DNA from: JAFRPC01 sp964455425
GTDB taxonomy: Bacteria; Bacillota; Clostridia; Oscillospirales; Oscillospiraceae
Direction: 5' to 3'
DNA length: 64,000 nucleotides
Assembly (NCBI GenBank): GCA_964455425.1
Contig: CAYVWG010000001.1
Coordinates: forward strand, 6,293-70,292
The notes under the pieces were generated by a model. It saw nothing but the letters and a program-made list of their open reading frames with translations, did not search any database and had not been told where the DNA came from. Made by a program: the position numbers and the translations under genes. Numbering within the stretch: the stretch's first letter is position 1; each line of letters begins with the position of its first letter. This document shows, one piece after another, positions 26,265 through 35,962 of this stretch.

Positions 26265-27383
26265 ATGAAAATTCTCATTTTGGGACTGGCAAAGCTGAAA
26301 TACATGCCCTATCTGCATTTTTATCTCGATCACCTAAACTCTCAGGCAAACGAGCTGCACCTGCTCTATTGGAACCGGGATCTTCAGCCAGAAGACACCC
26401 AAGCGCTTACCGGCGTAACTCTCCACGAATTTCGGCGCTACCAGGAGGACGATGTGCCACCGCTGACAAAGCTTGGCAGCCTTATTGCCTATCGCCGGTT
26501 TGCCAAGCAAACCCTTCAGGCGGAAGCGTTTGATTTTTTGATCCTTCTCCACAGCCTGCCCGGCATACTGATCTTCGATGTGCTGCGCCAGCAATATAGG
26601 GACAACTATGTGTTTGACTACCGGGACTCCACCTACGAGTCCTTTCCGCCCTTTCGATGGATGATCCATTGGCTTTCCCGGCACGCCTATGCCACCTTTA
26701 CCAGCAGCGACGCTTTCCGCTCCTTTCTTCCCGGCGGCAAAGGCCATCCGGTGTATACCTCCCACAATATTCTTCTGGACAGCCTGTCCCACCGGGATCC
26801 TCAGCACCCCCGCCATCAGCCGCCAAAGCAGATCCGTTTGGCCTTCTGGGGCTTTATCCGCCACGAAGAGATCAACCTAGCGCTGATCGACAAGATTGGC
26901 GCCGATCCCCGGTTTTCGCTGCATTACTACGGCCGGGAGCAGCAGGTTGCCCAGCGGCTAAAGCGCTATGTGCAGCAGCATCAGATCGGCAATGTGTTTT
27001 TTCACGGAGAATACCGCCCGGAGGATCGCTACGCCTTCGCCCAGCAAACCGACCTCTTGCACAACCTCTATCAGGATAAGAACACGATGCTGGCCATGGG
27101 AAACAAGTATTACGACGGCGCCATCTTCTATCTGCCTCAGCTTTGCATGAAAGGCTCCTTCATGGCCCAGCAGGCTGCCGAACACGGTATCGGTCTGGCC
27201 TGCGATCCTCGGGATGAGGATTTTACTCAGCAGGTGTACCAATATTATATTCACCTATCCTGGCCTCAGTTTATCGCAAATTGCGACCAGGAGGTTCAGC
27301 GGGTTCTGGCAGAATATCGCCAGGGCTGCCGGCAAATTGAGGGGATCAACGATGAACGCAATACAAGCGCAAAACCTACCTAA
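26265..27383 (+). CDS. Glycosyltransferase, GT-B fold
   Basis: 372 residues, no membrane segment. The N-terminal half begins MKILILGLAKLKYMPYL. The C-terminal half contains IRLAFWGFIRHEEINLALID, LHYYGREQQVAQRLKRY and VFFHGEYRPEDRY, typical of GT4-like nucleotide-sugar binding domains. It opens the polysaccharide operon and overlaps the next gene's start by 32 bp. The donor and linkage cannot be predicted. Confidence 0.82.
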   Translation: MKILILGLAKLKYMPYLHFYLDHLNSQANELHLLYWNRDLQPEDTQALTGVTLHEFRRYQEDDVPPLTKLGSLIAYRRFAKQTLQAEAFDFLILLHSLPGILIFDVLRQQYRDNYVFDYRDSTYESFPPFRWMIHWLSRHAYATFTSSDAFRSFLPGGKGHPVYTSHNILLDSLSHRDPQHPRHQPPKQIRLAFWGFIRHEEINLALIDKIGADPRFSLHYYGREQQVAQRLKRYVQQHQIGNVFFHGEYRPEDRYAFAQQTDLLHNLYQDKNTMLAMGNKYYDGAIFYLPQLCMKGSFMAQQAAEHGIGLACDPRDEDFTQQVYQYYIHLSWPQFIANCDQEVQRVLAEYRQGCRQIEGINDERNTSAKPT

Positions 27384-28593
27384 CAGCATCATACGGGGGA
27401 AGGGTTCCCCCTTTACAAATAAGTGTTTTTCGGTCTTTCTTGCCCTGTATCCTCTGCTTTGTCTGTATAAGGCAGTGTTTCGCTTCACTGTGGGGGACGT
27501 TCTTTTGTTCCTCTTCTTTTTCCTGGCCATTACCCATCCTGTAGAGCGGGATCGCCGGTTTGTGCCGGTGGCCTTATTTATCGGCTACGCGTTTATGATC
27601 CTGCTGGTTAACCTGGCCTTTGTCCAGCTGAGAGCCACCGATGATATGCCCGTGCTTTTGCTGCGGATCTTAAAGTTTACCTTTTATTTATTCTGTGTGT
27701 TTACCTGCGGCAAAACCTTTTTTGACAAGGACATCTTTTTCAAGTCCATCCTTTTTCTTGGTGTGGCCGCCTGCATTTACATTGTCATACAGTACATCGC
27801 CTATTACGTTTTCCACAAGATCCTTCTGGGCTACCCCCAATTTCTGCCCATCTATCTGGAAAACTATACGGAGCTGAACTATGAGCGGGTATACAGCATC
27901 TACTTTCGGCCAAGCTCCTTTTTTCTGGAGCCTGCCCAGTTTAGCCAGTATGTGGCGGTGCCTTTGGCCATGGTCCTTTTCTCCGACAAGCCGCCTAAAG
28001 GCCCTTTCCGCGTGGTATTGGCCGGAGCGTTTACCGCCGGCATCGTCCTTAGCGCCGCGGGACAAGGGATTTTGTACCTGTTGACTTTGTATGTGATTTT
28101 TGGCTTCCGGGCAATTAAGAACAAAACCTTTGCGCTTTGCTTTTTCTTGGCGGCCCTGCTGATCGCCATTTTCTGCTATCACTACATCCCCGTTGTGCAG
28201 ATCCCGGTAAGCCGTCTGTTTAATGAAAACGCTACCGGCGCCCGCTTTGGCAGCTACAGATACGCCGCTGAGCAGCCCTTGCTGTATTCTCTTTTTGGCT
28301 GGGGCTACGGCGTTGTGCCCAACACCACATTTATGGCCGGCGCGGCCTACGTTTGGTACGGCACGGGGCTGATCGGCCTTGTGCTGGCAATTTCCATTTT
28401 TATCACGTTCTATTATCACGGCCACACCCTTTTGAGCCACACGCTTTGCCTTTTGTTCTTTATTATGTTCTTCGGCACCAGCTTGTTTTACAACTACATG
28501 GTATTTTGGTATTTCACCCTCATTGCCAACACCTCCAGGCCTAAAGGAGCGGTTTTACAGCATGAACATCCTCTATATCCTAGGCGCATATAA
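27352..28593 (+). CDS. Wzy-like O-antigen/polysaccharide polymerase
   Basis: About 413 residues and ten or more predicted membrane spans, with a large loop near residues 190-220 (YERVYSIYFRPSSFFLEPAQFSQ) and a second after ENATGARFGSYRYA, typical of the Wzy family. Start ATG 27352 behind GAGGGGA; the open frame extends upstream inside the glycosyltransferase gene without a site. Wzy joins repeat units on undecaprenyl diphosphate outside the membrane. It works with the Wzx-like protein at 32084. Confidence 0.85.
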   Translation: MNAIQAQNLPNSIIRGKGSPFTNKCFSVFLALYPLLCLYKAVFRFTVGDVLLFLFFFLAITHPVERDRRFVPVALFIGYAFMILLVNLAFVQLRATDDMPVLLLRILKFTFYLFCVFTCGKTFFDKDIFFKSILFLGVAACIYIVIQYIAYYVFHKILLGYPQFLPIYLENYTELNYERVYSIYFRPSSFFLEPAQFSQYVAVPLAMVLFSDKPPKGPFRVVLAGAFTAGIVLSAAGQGILYLLTLYVIFGFRAIKNKTFALCFFLAALLIAIFCYHYIPVVQIPVSRLFNENATGARFGSYRYAAEQPLLYSLFGWGYGVVPNTTFMAGAAYVWYGTGLIGLVLAISIFITFYYHGHTLLSHTLCLLFFIMFFGTSLFYNYMVFWYFTLIANTSRPKGAVLQHEHPLYPRRI

Positions 28594-29830
28594 GCCAAAT
28601 CCCTCCGCCAATGGGATCTGTTCGGACAATATCATTGCCCAGCTGCTCCGGGAGGGCAACCGCGTTACGGTGTTGGCCAACGCCGTCCCTGGCTGCCCGG
28701 CGCATCAAAAGCCATCAGACCAGCTGGAGATCTACCGGGTAAGGCAACGGCTCTATCTGCGCATGCAGATGTGGCGCCAGATCCATCAGGCCAAAAAGCC
28801 CCGGCTTTGCCGGGCAGTTGGCCACTTGGCCTGGATCATCAACAAATGCCAACTGCTACTGACCGCCCCCCTTTGGCCCAAAATCTCTCCAGCTACGGTC
28901 CGCCGGTTTTCTCAAGCCGCCGTTGCGCTGGAAAAGGAGCGCCATTTTGATATGGTCATTGCCGTGTATAATCCGGTAGAGGCACTTCTGGCCGGCTATG
29001 AAGTAAAGCGGCATTCTCCGGGCGTACGCTTCATCCCCTATTTTTTGGATGCCCTTTCCGGCGGCTATGGGCCAAAAACCTTCTCTCCGGAAAGGATCCG
29101 CCGCCAGGGAATGGCGGTGGAGGCCCCCGTGTTTGCCGCCGCCGATCAGGTGGTGCTTATGCAGGCCAGCAAGGCCCATTACACCCGGTACTATCCTACC
29201 GATAAGCTGCGGTTTTTGGATCTACCCATGCTGGTTCCTCTGCCGGAAAATGAGCCAAAAGCGTTCTCCGGCAATCGGCCCGTTCGCCTGCTGTATACCG
29301 GCACCATCACCAACGGCGTGCGGGATCCCGGCGTCCTAGTAGATACGCTACTGCAGTTGCCGCCACAGCACATCGTGTGCGAGGTGGTGGGGAATATACA
29401 GTGTCCGGAAAAATTCGCCCCTCTTGCCCAGCATTTGGGGGACAATTTTGTGCTGTCTTCCGCCATCGCCCCCGCTCAGCTGCAGAAAAAGCTTGCCGCT
29501 GCTGACGTGCTGGTTAACATCGGCAATTTGCTGCCCACCATGGTGCCCAGCAAGCTGTTTTCCTACATAGCCTATGGCAAGCCCATCATTAGCACCTATG
29601 ACATCCCGGAGGATTCCTCCCTTCCCTATCTGGCCCGGTATCCGGCGGCGCTTTTGCTTAGCCGCCAGTCCAGCGCCCAGGAAAATGGAGAAAAGCTGTC
29701 GGCGTTTCTCCGGCAGCTGCCCCAGCAGGCCATTGCCTTTGACGATTTGAGCGCCCAATTCTATGCCAATACGCCGGAGGCCTTTACTGCCTGCGTTTCC
29801 GGCTTGGCGGCAAGGAGCGACGCGATATGA
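28562..29830 (+). CDS. Glycosyltransferase family 4-like protein
   Basis: 422 residues. It begins MNILYILGAYKPNPSANG with AGGAGCGG upstream, overlapping the polymerase by 32 bp. It has the C-terminal GT-B pattern: RLLYTGTITNGVRDPG, CEVVGNIQCPEKFAP, and PSKLFSYIAYGKPIIS with the donor-sugar acidic region IPEDSSLP. Acts in the cytosol on the growing repeat unit. Confidence 0.85.
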   Translation: MNILYILGAYKPNPSANGICSDNIIAQLLREGNRVTVLANAVPGCPAHQKPSDQLEIYRVRQRLYLRMQMWRQIHQAKKPRLCRAVGHLAWIINKCQLLLTAPLWPKISPATVRRFSQAAVALEKERHFDMVIAVYNPVEALLAGYEVKRHSPGVRFIPYFLDALSGGYGPKTFSPERIRRQGMAVEAPVFAAADQVVLMQASKAHYTRYYPTDKLRFLDLPMLVPLPENEPKAFSGNRPVRLLYTGTITNGVRDPGVLVDTLLQLPPQHIVCEVVGNIQCPEKFAPLAQHLGDNFVLSSAIAPAQLQKKLAAADVLVNIGNLLPTMVPSKLFSYIAYGKPIISTYDIPEDSSLPYLARYPAALLLSRQSSAQENGEKLSAFLRQLPQQAIAFDDLSAQFYANTPEAFTACVSGLAARSDAI

Positions 29831-31044
29831 CGGAATACTTACAGCGCGGTGACCCGAAAACCTGTTTTGGCTGCGGCGGCTGCGCCCATATTTGTCCCCA
29901 AAGCGCCATTACCATGGTGCCAAATGAGGAAGGGTTTCTCTATCCCTCCATAAACCCAGCTGCCTGCATCCACTGTGGGCGGTGCAAAGCTGTTTGCCCT
30001 TACACTTGTGCCGCCGGGCAGCCCAAAACGCCGCCGCTGCAAGCCTATGCCGCCCAAAACCGCAAGCCGCAGGCATTAGGCTCCAGCTCTTCCGGCGGGG
30101 TGTTTGCCGCCGCAGCCCAAGCAATGTTGGACGCCGGCGGTGCCGTGTGCGGCTGTCTGCTTGACAACCACCTACAGGCCGTGCATGTGCTCACCCAAGC
30201 GCCGGAAACGGTGGCGCAAATGCAAGGTTCAAAGTATGTCCAAAGCGATTTACGGGAGGTTTATCCCCAAATCCGGCAAAGGCTGGATCGGGGACAGCCT
30301 GTGCTCTTTGTCGGCACGCCCTGCCAGGTGGCGGGGCTCAAAGCGTTTTTGCCGACAGAGCCGGAACATCTGATCACCCTTGACCTGGTGTGTCATGGCG
30401 TACCCAGCCCTTGGCTGCTGTCTCAGTATCTTGCCCAGATCGCCAATACGAAGGGGCCAGTCCTGCACCTGGCCTTTCGGGACAAGCCCCGTTGGGGTTG
30501 GCGCTCTCAAGGCACCATCACCTATGCCCGGGGCGCTAAGATAAAATACCGCTCCATCTCCCCCTTTAACAGCAGCTATTATCAGCTGTACTATCACCGC
30601 AACTGTGTAAGCCGCATGAGCTGCTACAGTTGTCCCTACGCCTGTACCACGCGGGTGGGGGATTTGACTCTGGGTGACTACTGGAACGCCAGGGAAGCGG
30701 AGCTAGAAATGGATTGGCAAAAAGGCGTGTCTTTGGTGCTGGCAAACACCGCCAAGGGCGAAGCGTTTTTGTCCAAGCTGGCCATAAAGCGTGTGCCGGT
30801 CTTACTTGCCCATGCTGTGGCAGGCAACGGCAATCTCTCCCACCCTGCTCCTATGCCCGAAAGCCGCAAAACCATCTACGCCCAAATGCAAGCGGAGGGA
30901 TACGCCCCGGTGGCAAAACGCTGCTGCCGCTACCAATATATCCGCCCCTTTTTGCGCCGTCATATGCCCCAAGGGCTAAAGCGCATGCTCCTACAATGGA
31001 CAAAGCAGTATAAGAAAACGCCTCAGAAAGGCAACACAACATGA
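29827..31044 (+). CDS. Coenzyme F420 hydrogenase/dehydrogenase beta-subunit-like Fe-S protein
   Basis: 405 residues. N-terminal two 4Fe-4S motifs CFGCGGCAHICP and CIHCGRCKAVCP; then the FrhB-type domains with SSSSGGVFAAAA, VGTPCQVAGLKAFL, DLVCHGVPSPWLL, SCYSCPYACTTRVGDLTLGDYW. These proteins recur in polysaccharide clusters next to pyruvyl transferases, and the next gene is one. A redox role in sugar modification is inferred. It overlaps both neighbours by 4 bp (ATGA), so expression is tightly coupled. Confidence 0.9.
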   Translation: MTEYLQRGDPKTCFGCGGCAHICPQSAITMVPNEEGFLYPSINPAACIHCGRCKAVCPYTCAAGQPKTPPLQAYAAQNRKPQALGSSSSGGVFAAAAQAMLDAGGAVCGCLLDNHLQAVHVLTQAPETVAQMQGSKYVQSDLREVYPQIRQRLDRGQPVLFVGTPCQVAGLKAFLPTEPEHLITLDLVCHGVPSPWLLSQYLAQIANTKGPVLHLAFRDKPRWGWRSQGTITYARGAKIKYRSISPFNSSYYQLYYHRNCVSRMSCYSCPYACTTRVGDLTLGDYWNAREAELEMDWQKGVSLVLANTAKGEAFLSKLAIKRVPVLLAHAVAGNGNLSHPAPMPESRKTIYAQMQAEGYAPVAKRCCRYQYIRPFLRRHMPQGLKRMLLQWTKQYKKTPQKGNTT

Positions 31045-32087
31045 AAATCAGGATCATCACCATTCACCAGATTCCCAATTTTGGCTCGGCTCTGCAAAGC
31101 TACGCCCTGTGCCGCTATTTGCAGCGGCAAGGATACACAGACACCGCGCTGATCGATTACGCCCCGTCATATTTCTTTTCTCTGCGTACCCGGATCGGTC
31201 AGGCGCTGAATTTCAAGGCCTACCGCACCCGCACCAAAAAATTTCAGGCCTTTCACCAAGCCAACACCCCCCTTACCGAAAAGCGGTTTACCCGGCTTTC
31301 TCAGCTGCAGCGGTATGCCTTTGACGCCGATGTGTATATTGCCGGCGGCGACCAGCTGTGGAATGTGTACTATCCGGCAGGGCGGGATCCTGCCTACCGT
31401 TTGGCCTTTACCGCGGGAAAAAAGATATCCTATGGCACCAGTATGGGCCAGTCTCAGTTCCCGGAGGAGGAGCTTTCAGCCTTGGCCAAAACCCTGGAAG
31501 AATTTTCCGCCGTCTCTGTGCGGGAGGAGGCTTCCGCCCGGCAGCTTCGGGAAAAGGGAATTCCGGCAGTACAAAGCGTCGACCCGGTATTCCTTCTGCC
31601 GCCGGAAGCCTACCAAAAATTTATCCACCCTGTACCTCAGCCAAGGTATCTGCTGGTATACCTGGTCACAGCTTCCCCTCTTTTGGAAAAGACCATTGCC
31701 TATCTGGCAAAGACCTACCGGCTAAAGGTCATTCTCTGCTCCGGATTTACCTGCAAATGTACCTGTGACGCGTTTTTGCGGGATCTTGGCCCGGAGGAGA
31801 TTCTCAGCTATATTGCCCAGGCGGAAATCGTCCTTTCTTCCTCTTTTCACGCCACCGCCTTTTCCGTTATGCTGAAAAAGCAGTTTTTCACCATCTTGCC
31901 CGATCAGCACACCAACGAACGGATCGAGGATTTTTTGGCCAAGCGGGGTCTTAGCCACCGCATCATCACGGAGAAGGCCTACCGAGAGGACGCTCTGAGG
32001 CAAACCATAGACTATGCCGCTTTGCCCGATTACACGCCTGTGATCCGGCAGTCCCAGCAGTATTTGCTAAAGGCGTTGACACAATGA
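31041..32087 (+). CDS. Polysaccharide pyruvyl transferase family protein
   Basis: 348 residues. It begins MKIRIITIHQIPNFGSALQ, the family opening with the N-F/Y-GS motif. It also has ADVYIAGGDQLWN, ISYGTSMGQSQ, SVREEASARQL and, near the end, EIVLSSSFHATAFSVMLKKQF, with the His implicated in CsaB-type ketal transfer. It probably adds a pyruvate ketal from phosphoenolpyruvate to a sugar. The pyruvylated sugar could serve as an SLH-domain ligand, and an SLH protein is encoded at 41232; that link is inference. Confidence 0.9.
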   Translation: MKIRIITIHQIPNFGSALQSYALCRYLQRQGYTDTALIDYAPSYFFSLRTRIGQALNFKAYRTRTKKFQAFHQANTPLTEKRFTRLSQLQRYAFDADVYIAGGDQLWNVYYPAGRDPAYRLAFTAGKKISYGTSMGQSQFPEEELSALAKTLEEFSAVSVREEASARQLREKGIPAVQSVDPVFLLPPEAYQKFIHPVPQPRYLLVYLVTASPLLEKTIAYLAKTYRLKVILCSGFTCKCTCDAFLRDLGPEEILSYIAQAEIVLSSSFHATAFSVMLKKQFFTILPDQHTNERIEDFLAKRGLSHRIITEKAYREDALRQTIDYAALPDYTPVIRQSQQYLLKALTQ

Positions 32088-33457
32088 TCACCAAATGCAA
32101 GCAATGGCTGAAAAACGCCGGAGAAAATGACAAAATCGTCTATAAAAACGTGCTGGGGGCCTTTCTTGTCAAAGGCGGCGCTCTCTTTGTTACCTTCTAT
32201 ACCCTGCCGTCTTACATGCGCTTTTTCCACAACGATGAGGTGCTGGGGCTGTGGTATACCATCTTATCCCTGCTCAACTGGATTTTGAACTTTGACCTGG
32301 GGATCGGAAACGGCCTGCGCAACTATCTTTCCACTTCCCTGTCCCTGGGGCAAAAGGAGCAGACCCAGCGATACATCTCTTCCGCCTACTATGCCATAGG
32401 CGCCATTGTTTCGCTGCTTTGCCTGATCTTCCCCATGGCCATAAGCAAGGTAAATCTCAACGCCCTTTTTCGCGTTTCGTCTACCCGCGTCTCTCCCCGC
32501 GCGCTGTATGCGGCAGTGGTTATTGTGTTTATCGGCGTGATGGTGCAGTTTTGGCTAAAGCTGATTAACGCTGTGCTGTACGCGCTGCAAAAATCCTCGG
32601 TAAACAATTTTTTGGTGCTTTGCACCAATGTACTCATCCTGCTGTGCACAAGGCTGCTCCCTTCCGGCAGCAATGATCAAAACATCATCGTCATGGCCAT
32701 TGTCCATGCCTTGGCCGTGGCACTGCCCCTTCTGGTTGCCTCTATTTTGATCTTTTGCGGCAAGCTGCGCTATGCCGTTCCCCGGCTGAAATTTCTTTCC
32801 TGGGCCTATGTCAAGCGCGTGCTTTCCTTAGGCGGCATATTTTTCTTTGTGCAAATTGCCTATATGGTCATTATGAGCACCAATGAGTTTTTGATCACCC
32901 ACACCGCAGGCAACGCTTATAATGTGGACTATCAGGCCTATTACAAGCTGTTTTCCCTGGGCAGCACTGTGTTTGCCCTGGCCCTTACCCCAATTTGGTC
33001 GGTCATCACCAAAGCCAAAGCGGAAAAGCAAATCGGTTGGATTAAGCGTACCTACCACCGGTTTATGCTGCTGGCCGGTGTGTTTTGCCTGGGAGAGCTT
33101 TTGCTGGTGCTGGTGCATCAACCGTTCATGCGCATCTGGCTTGGCGCAGACGGCATGCCCCAGGTTAGCTATTTCAGCGCCGGGCTATTTAGCGTTTTGG
33201 GCTGTGCCATGATCTTAAACAGCGTACTTTCCAGCGTAGCCAACGGAATCGGCAGGCTGAAAACACAGGCCGTGTGCTTTGGCATCGGCGCTGTGCTAAA
33301 GGTTCCCCTGTCCTATCTTTTGGTCAAGCTTCTTGGCTCGTGGAATGGCGTTGTTCTTGCCAACATCCTTTGCATGGGGATCTACTGTCTGATCCAGCCG
33401 CTGTATATGCGGCGCTTCTGGCAAACCGCCGCAAAGGATGACGAAGGCAATCCTTAA
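32084..33457 (+). CDS. Wzx-like oligosaccharide flippase (MOP superfamily)
   Basis: 457 residues with about 12 to 14 predicted membrane spans, beginning KGGALFVTFYTLPSYMRFF and NFDLGIGNGLRNYLS, the conserved Wzx/RfbX N-terminal part. Translocates lipid-linked repeat units for the Wzy-like polymerase. It overlaps the pyruvyl transferase gene by 4 bp. Confidence 0.9.
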   Translation: MITKCKQWLKNAGENDKIVYKNVLGAFLVKGGALFVTFYTLPSYMRFFHNDEVLGLWYTILSLLNWILNFDLGIGNGLRNYLSTSLSLGQKEQTQRYISSAYYAIGAIVSLLCLIFPMAISKVNLNALFRVSSTRVSPRALYAAVVIVFIGVMVQFWLKLINAVLYALQKSSVNNFLVLCTNVLILLCTRLLPSGSNDQNIIVMAIVHALAVALPLLVASILIFCGKLRYAVPRLKFLSWAYVKRVLSLGGIFFFVQIAYMVIMSTNEFLITHTAGNAYNVDYQAYYKLFSLGSTVFALALTPIWSVITKAKAEKQIGWIKRTYHRFMLLAGVFCLGELLLVLVHQPFMRIWLGADGMPQVSYFSAGLFSVLGCAMILNSVLSSVANGIGRLKTQAVCFGIGAVLKVPLSYLLVKLLGSWNGVVLANILCMGIYCLIQPLYMRRFWQTAAKDDEGNP

Positions 33458-33470
33458 AGGAGGCGAAACC

Positions 33471-34676
33471 ATGCAAAACATCCTTGACAACGGGCTGCTG
33501 CAGCTGATCAAAAGCGCCCTTACCGGCAAAGCTTGTCCTTTGCCAGATACTTTTGACCTGGCAACCACTACCGCCCTGGCCAAAGCCCACAATGTGCTTG
33601 TTATGTGTTATTATGGCGCGATCAACTGCGGCATTTCTCCTGACACACCGGATATGGCGACCATGTTTGACCTGGTTTGCCAGTGTATTTTAGTGCAGTC
33701 TCGGCAGGAACAGATCCTTTCAACCATATATCAGGCGTTTGACCGACAGCATGTGGATTATCTGCCCCTCAAGGGCGCCATATTACGGGATCTGTATCCC
33801 GCCCCGGAAATGCGGGTAATGGGCGATGTGGACATTCTCATTCGCCAAGAGCAATATCCCCAAATCGCCCAGTTGATGGAAGAAAGCGGCTTTACCCCGG
33901 GGGATATTTCGCCCCATGAGTTTAAGTGGTATATGGACACTCTGTGTGTGGAGCTGCACAGCCACATCATTTCCCCCCGCTGCACGGATCTGTATCCCTA
34001 CTGGCAGGATCCGTGGGCAAAGGCCATAGGCGGCCCTTCTGCCCATCAATACGCCTTATCTTGTGAGGACAATCTGCTTTATCTAATTACCCACCTGGCC
34101 ATCCATTATCGGTCAGGCGGCATTGGATTAAAGCATATTACTGATATTTGGCTCTATTTGCAGGCCTATCCGGCAATGGATAAAAACTACCTTCATGCCC
34201 AGCTGGAAACGCTGGGACTGCTGACATTTTACCAGCACATTACCCACCTGCTTTGCGTTTGGTTTGCAGGAGAAAAAGAGGATGCGCTTACGCAAACCAG
34301 CATGGCATACATTTTAGGCGGCGGAGCCTTTGGCACCTATTCCCGCAACGTTGTTGCCCAGGGAGTAAAGGCGAAAGCGGAGGGAAATACCACCAAGAGC
34401 GCCCGCCGACGGGAACTGAGAAAGCTGTTTTTCCCTTCCTATTCCAACATGTGCCGCAAATATCCCGCCTTGACCTCCGCGCCGGTATTTCTGCCGTTTT
34501 TCTGGCTCCGCCGTCTGCTCACGTTCTTTTCTTTTGACAAAAACAGAATGTTTAAGCTCAAGGCCGGCTTTCGCAACTTAAAAGCGGGAAGGATCGACCG
34601 TTACCAGCAATTTCTCGCACAGGTTGGTTTAAGCTTTGACTTACATCCATCAAACACAGAGGTAAAACAACCATGA
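33471..34676 (+). CDS. Nucleotidyltransferase-family protein (PF14907 type)
   Basis: 401 residues. ATG 33471 has AAAGGAGG at 7 nt spacing. The nucleotidyltransferase core is VDYLPLKGAILRDLYPAPEMRVMGDVDILI (residues about 85-114), with the G-D-V-D-I acidic pair and an upstream LKG. The C-terminal helical part is CEDNLLYLITHLAIHY. Such proteins often sit in surface glycan loci, but the substrate is unknown and it should not be read as an NDP-sugar pyrophosphorylase. Confidence 0.8.
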   Translation: MQNILDNGLLQLIKSALTGKACPLPDTFDLATTTALAKAHNVLVMCYYGAINCGISPDTPDMATMFDLVCQCILVQSRQEQILSTIYQAFDRQHVDYLPLKGAILRDLYPAPEMRVMGDVDILIRQEQYPQIAQLMEESGFTPGDISPHEFKWYMDTLCVELHSHIISPRCTDLYPYWQDPWAKAIGGPSAHQYALSCEDNLLYLITHLAIHYRSGGIGLKHITDIWLYLQAYPAMDKNYLHAQLETLGLLTFYQHITHLLCVWFAGEKEDALTQTSMAYILGGGAFGTYSRNVVAQGVKAKAEGNTTKSARRRELRKLFFPSYSNMCRKYPALTSAPVFLPFFWLRRLLTFFSFDKNRMFKLKAGFRNLKAGRIDRYQQFLAQVGLSFDLHPSNTEVKQP

Positions 34677-35851
34677 AGCTGGACTACTCTGACATTCACT
34701 TTAAAAACAACGGAAAGTGCAAGCTATTGATCCTGGTGGGTACCCGGCCGGAGATCATCCGTCTTTCCGCCGTGATTGAAAAATGCCGCCGGTATTTTGA
34801 TTGCCTGCTGGCCCATACCGGGCAGAACTATGATTATACGCTCAACGGGATTTTCTTTCACGATCTCCATATAGCGCCGCCGGATGTATACATGCAGGCC
34901 GTAGGGGACGATCTGGGACAAACCCTGGGCAATATCATCAGCGGCTCTTATGCGCTTATGGCACAGTGCCGTCCGGACGCGGTGCTGATTTTAGGCGACA
35001 CCAACTCCTGCCTGTCCGCCATTGCTGCCAAGCGGCTGCATATTCCCATCTTCCACATGGAGGCGGGAAACCGCTGCAAGGATGAGTGTCTGCCGGAGGA
35101 GACGAACCGGCGGATCGTGGATATTATCTCGGATGTAAATCTGGCCTACTCTGAGCACGCCAGAAAATATCTCCACGAATGTGGCCTACCCAAAGAGCGG
35201 GTATTTGTCACCGGATCGCCCATGGCGGAGGTGCTTCACCGGAACCTGGCGGAAATTGAGCGAAGCGATGTGCTGAAACGGTTGGGCTTGTCGCCCCAAA
35301 AGTATATCCTTTTATCTGCTCACCGGGAGGAAAATATCGACACAGAAAAGAATTTCACCTCTCTTTTTACCGCCATCAATCAGTTGGCCCAGCAATATGA
35401 TCTGCCCATTTTATATTCCTGTCATCCCAGAAGCCGGCAGCGGTTGGAAAAATCCGGCTTTGTCCTAAATCAGCGGGTGATCCCCCATGAGCCATTGGGC
35501 TTTCATGACTATAACCACCTGCAAATGAACGCCTTCGCCGTAATTTCCGACAGCGGCACGCTGCCGGAGGAAAGCAGCTTTTTTACCAGCATCGGCAAGC
35601 CCTTCCCTGCGGTGTGTATCCGTACCTCCACCGAGCGGCCCGAGGCGCTGGACAAAGGCTGTTTTGTCCTGGCGGGCATCTCCACGGCCAGCCTTCTCCA
35701 GGCGGTTGCTCTGGCCGTGGAGATGAACCGCTCTGGCGACAATGGCCTTCCCGTACCCGACTATGTGGAGGAAAATGTTTCCACCAAAGTCGTTAAGCTG
35801 ATCCAGTCTTACACCGGCGTGGTCAACAAAATGGTCTGGCGAAAGGAATAA
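34673..35851 (+). CDS. wecB: UDP-N-acetylglucosamine 2-epimerase (non-hydrolysing)
   Basis: 392 residues. Signatures: LLILVGTRPEIIRL, LAHTGQNYDY, LGDTNSCLSA, IPIFHMEAGNRC, CLPEETNRRIVDII, LLSAHREENIDTEKN and ISDSGTLPEES. Converts UDP-GlcNAc to UDP-ManNAc for the polysaccharide. Last gene of the operon. No UDP-ManNAc dehydrogenase is seen, and no initiating phosphoglycosyl transferase, so the pathway must use genes elsewhere. Confidence 0.9.
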   Translation: MKLDYSDIHFKNNGKCKLLILVGTRPEIIRLSAVIEKCRRYFDCLLAHTGQNYDYTLNGIFFHDLHIAPPDVYMQAVGDDLGQTLGNIISGSYALMAQCRPDAVLILGDTNSCLSAIAAKRLHIPIFHMEAGNRCKDECLPEETNRRIVDIISDVNLAYSEHARKYLHECGLPKERVFVTGSPMAEVLHRNLAEIERSDVLKRLGLSPQKYILLSAHREENIDTEKNFTSLFTAINQLAQQYDLPILYSCHPRSRQRLEKSGFVLNQRVIPHEPLGFHDYNHLQMNAFAVISDSGTLPEESSFFTSIGKPFPAVCIRTSTERPEALDKGCFVLAGISTASLLQAVALAVEMNRSGDNGLPVPDYVEENVSTKVVKLIQSYTGVVNKMVWRKE

Positions 35852-35873
35852 GGATACCCCCCTTGTGACAGGC

Positions 35874-35902
35874 GGAGGATTGGCATCGATCGCCAATCCT
35901 CC
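35874..35902 (+). terminator. Hairpin ending the polysaccharide operon
   Basis: GGAGGATTGGC and GCCAATCCTCC form a perfect 11-bp stem with a 7-nt loop, 22 bp past the wecB stop. There is no clean T run. Confidence 0.65.
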
Positions 35903-35911
35903 CCAAATAAA

Positions 35912-35958
35912 GAAAAAACACGGCAGCTTGTTGAACGGTAGATCAACAAGCTGCCGTG
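35912..35958 (-). terminator. Intrinsic terminator of the flavin operon
   Basis: CACGGCAGCTTGTTGA pairs perfectly over 16 bp with its complement around an 8-nt loop. On the minus strand it is followed by TTTTTTCTTTATTT and lies 4 bp after the stop at 35963. Confidence 0.9.
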
Positions 35959-35962
35959 ATCT

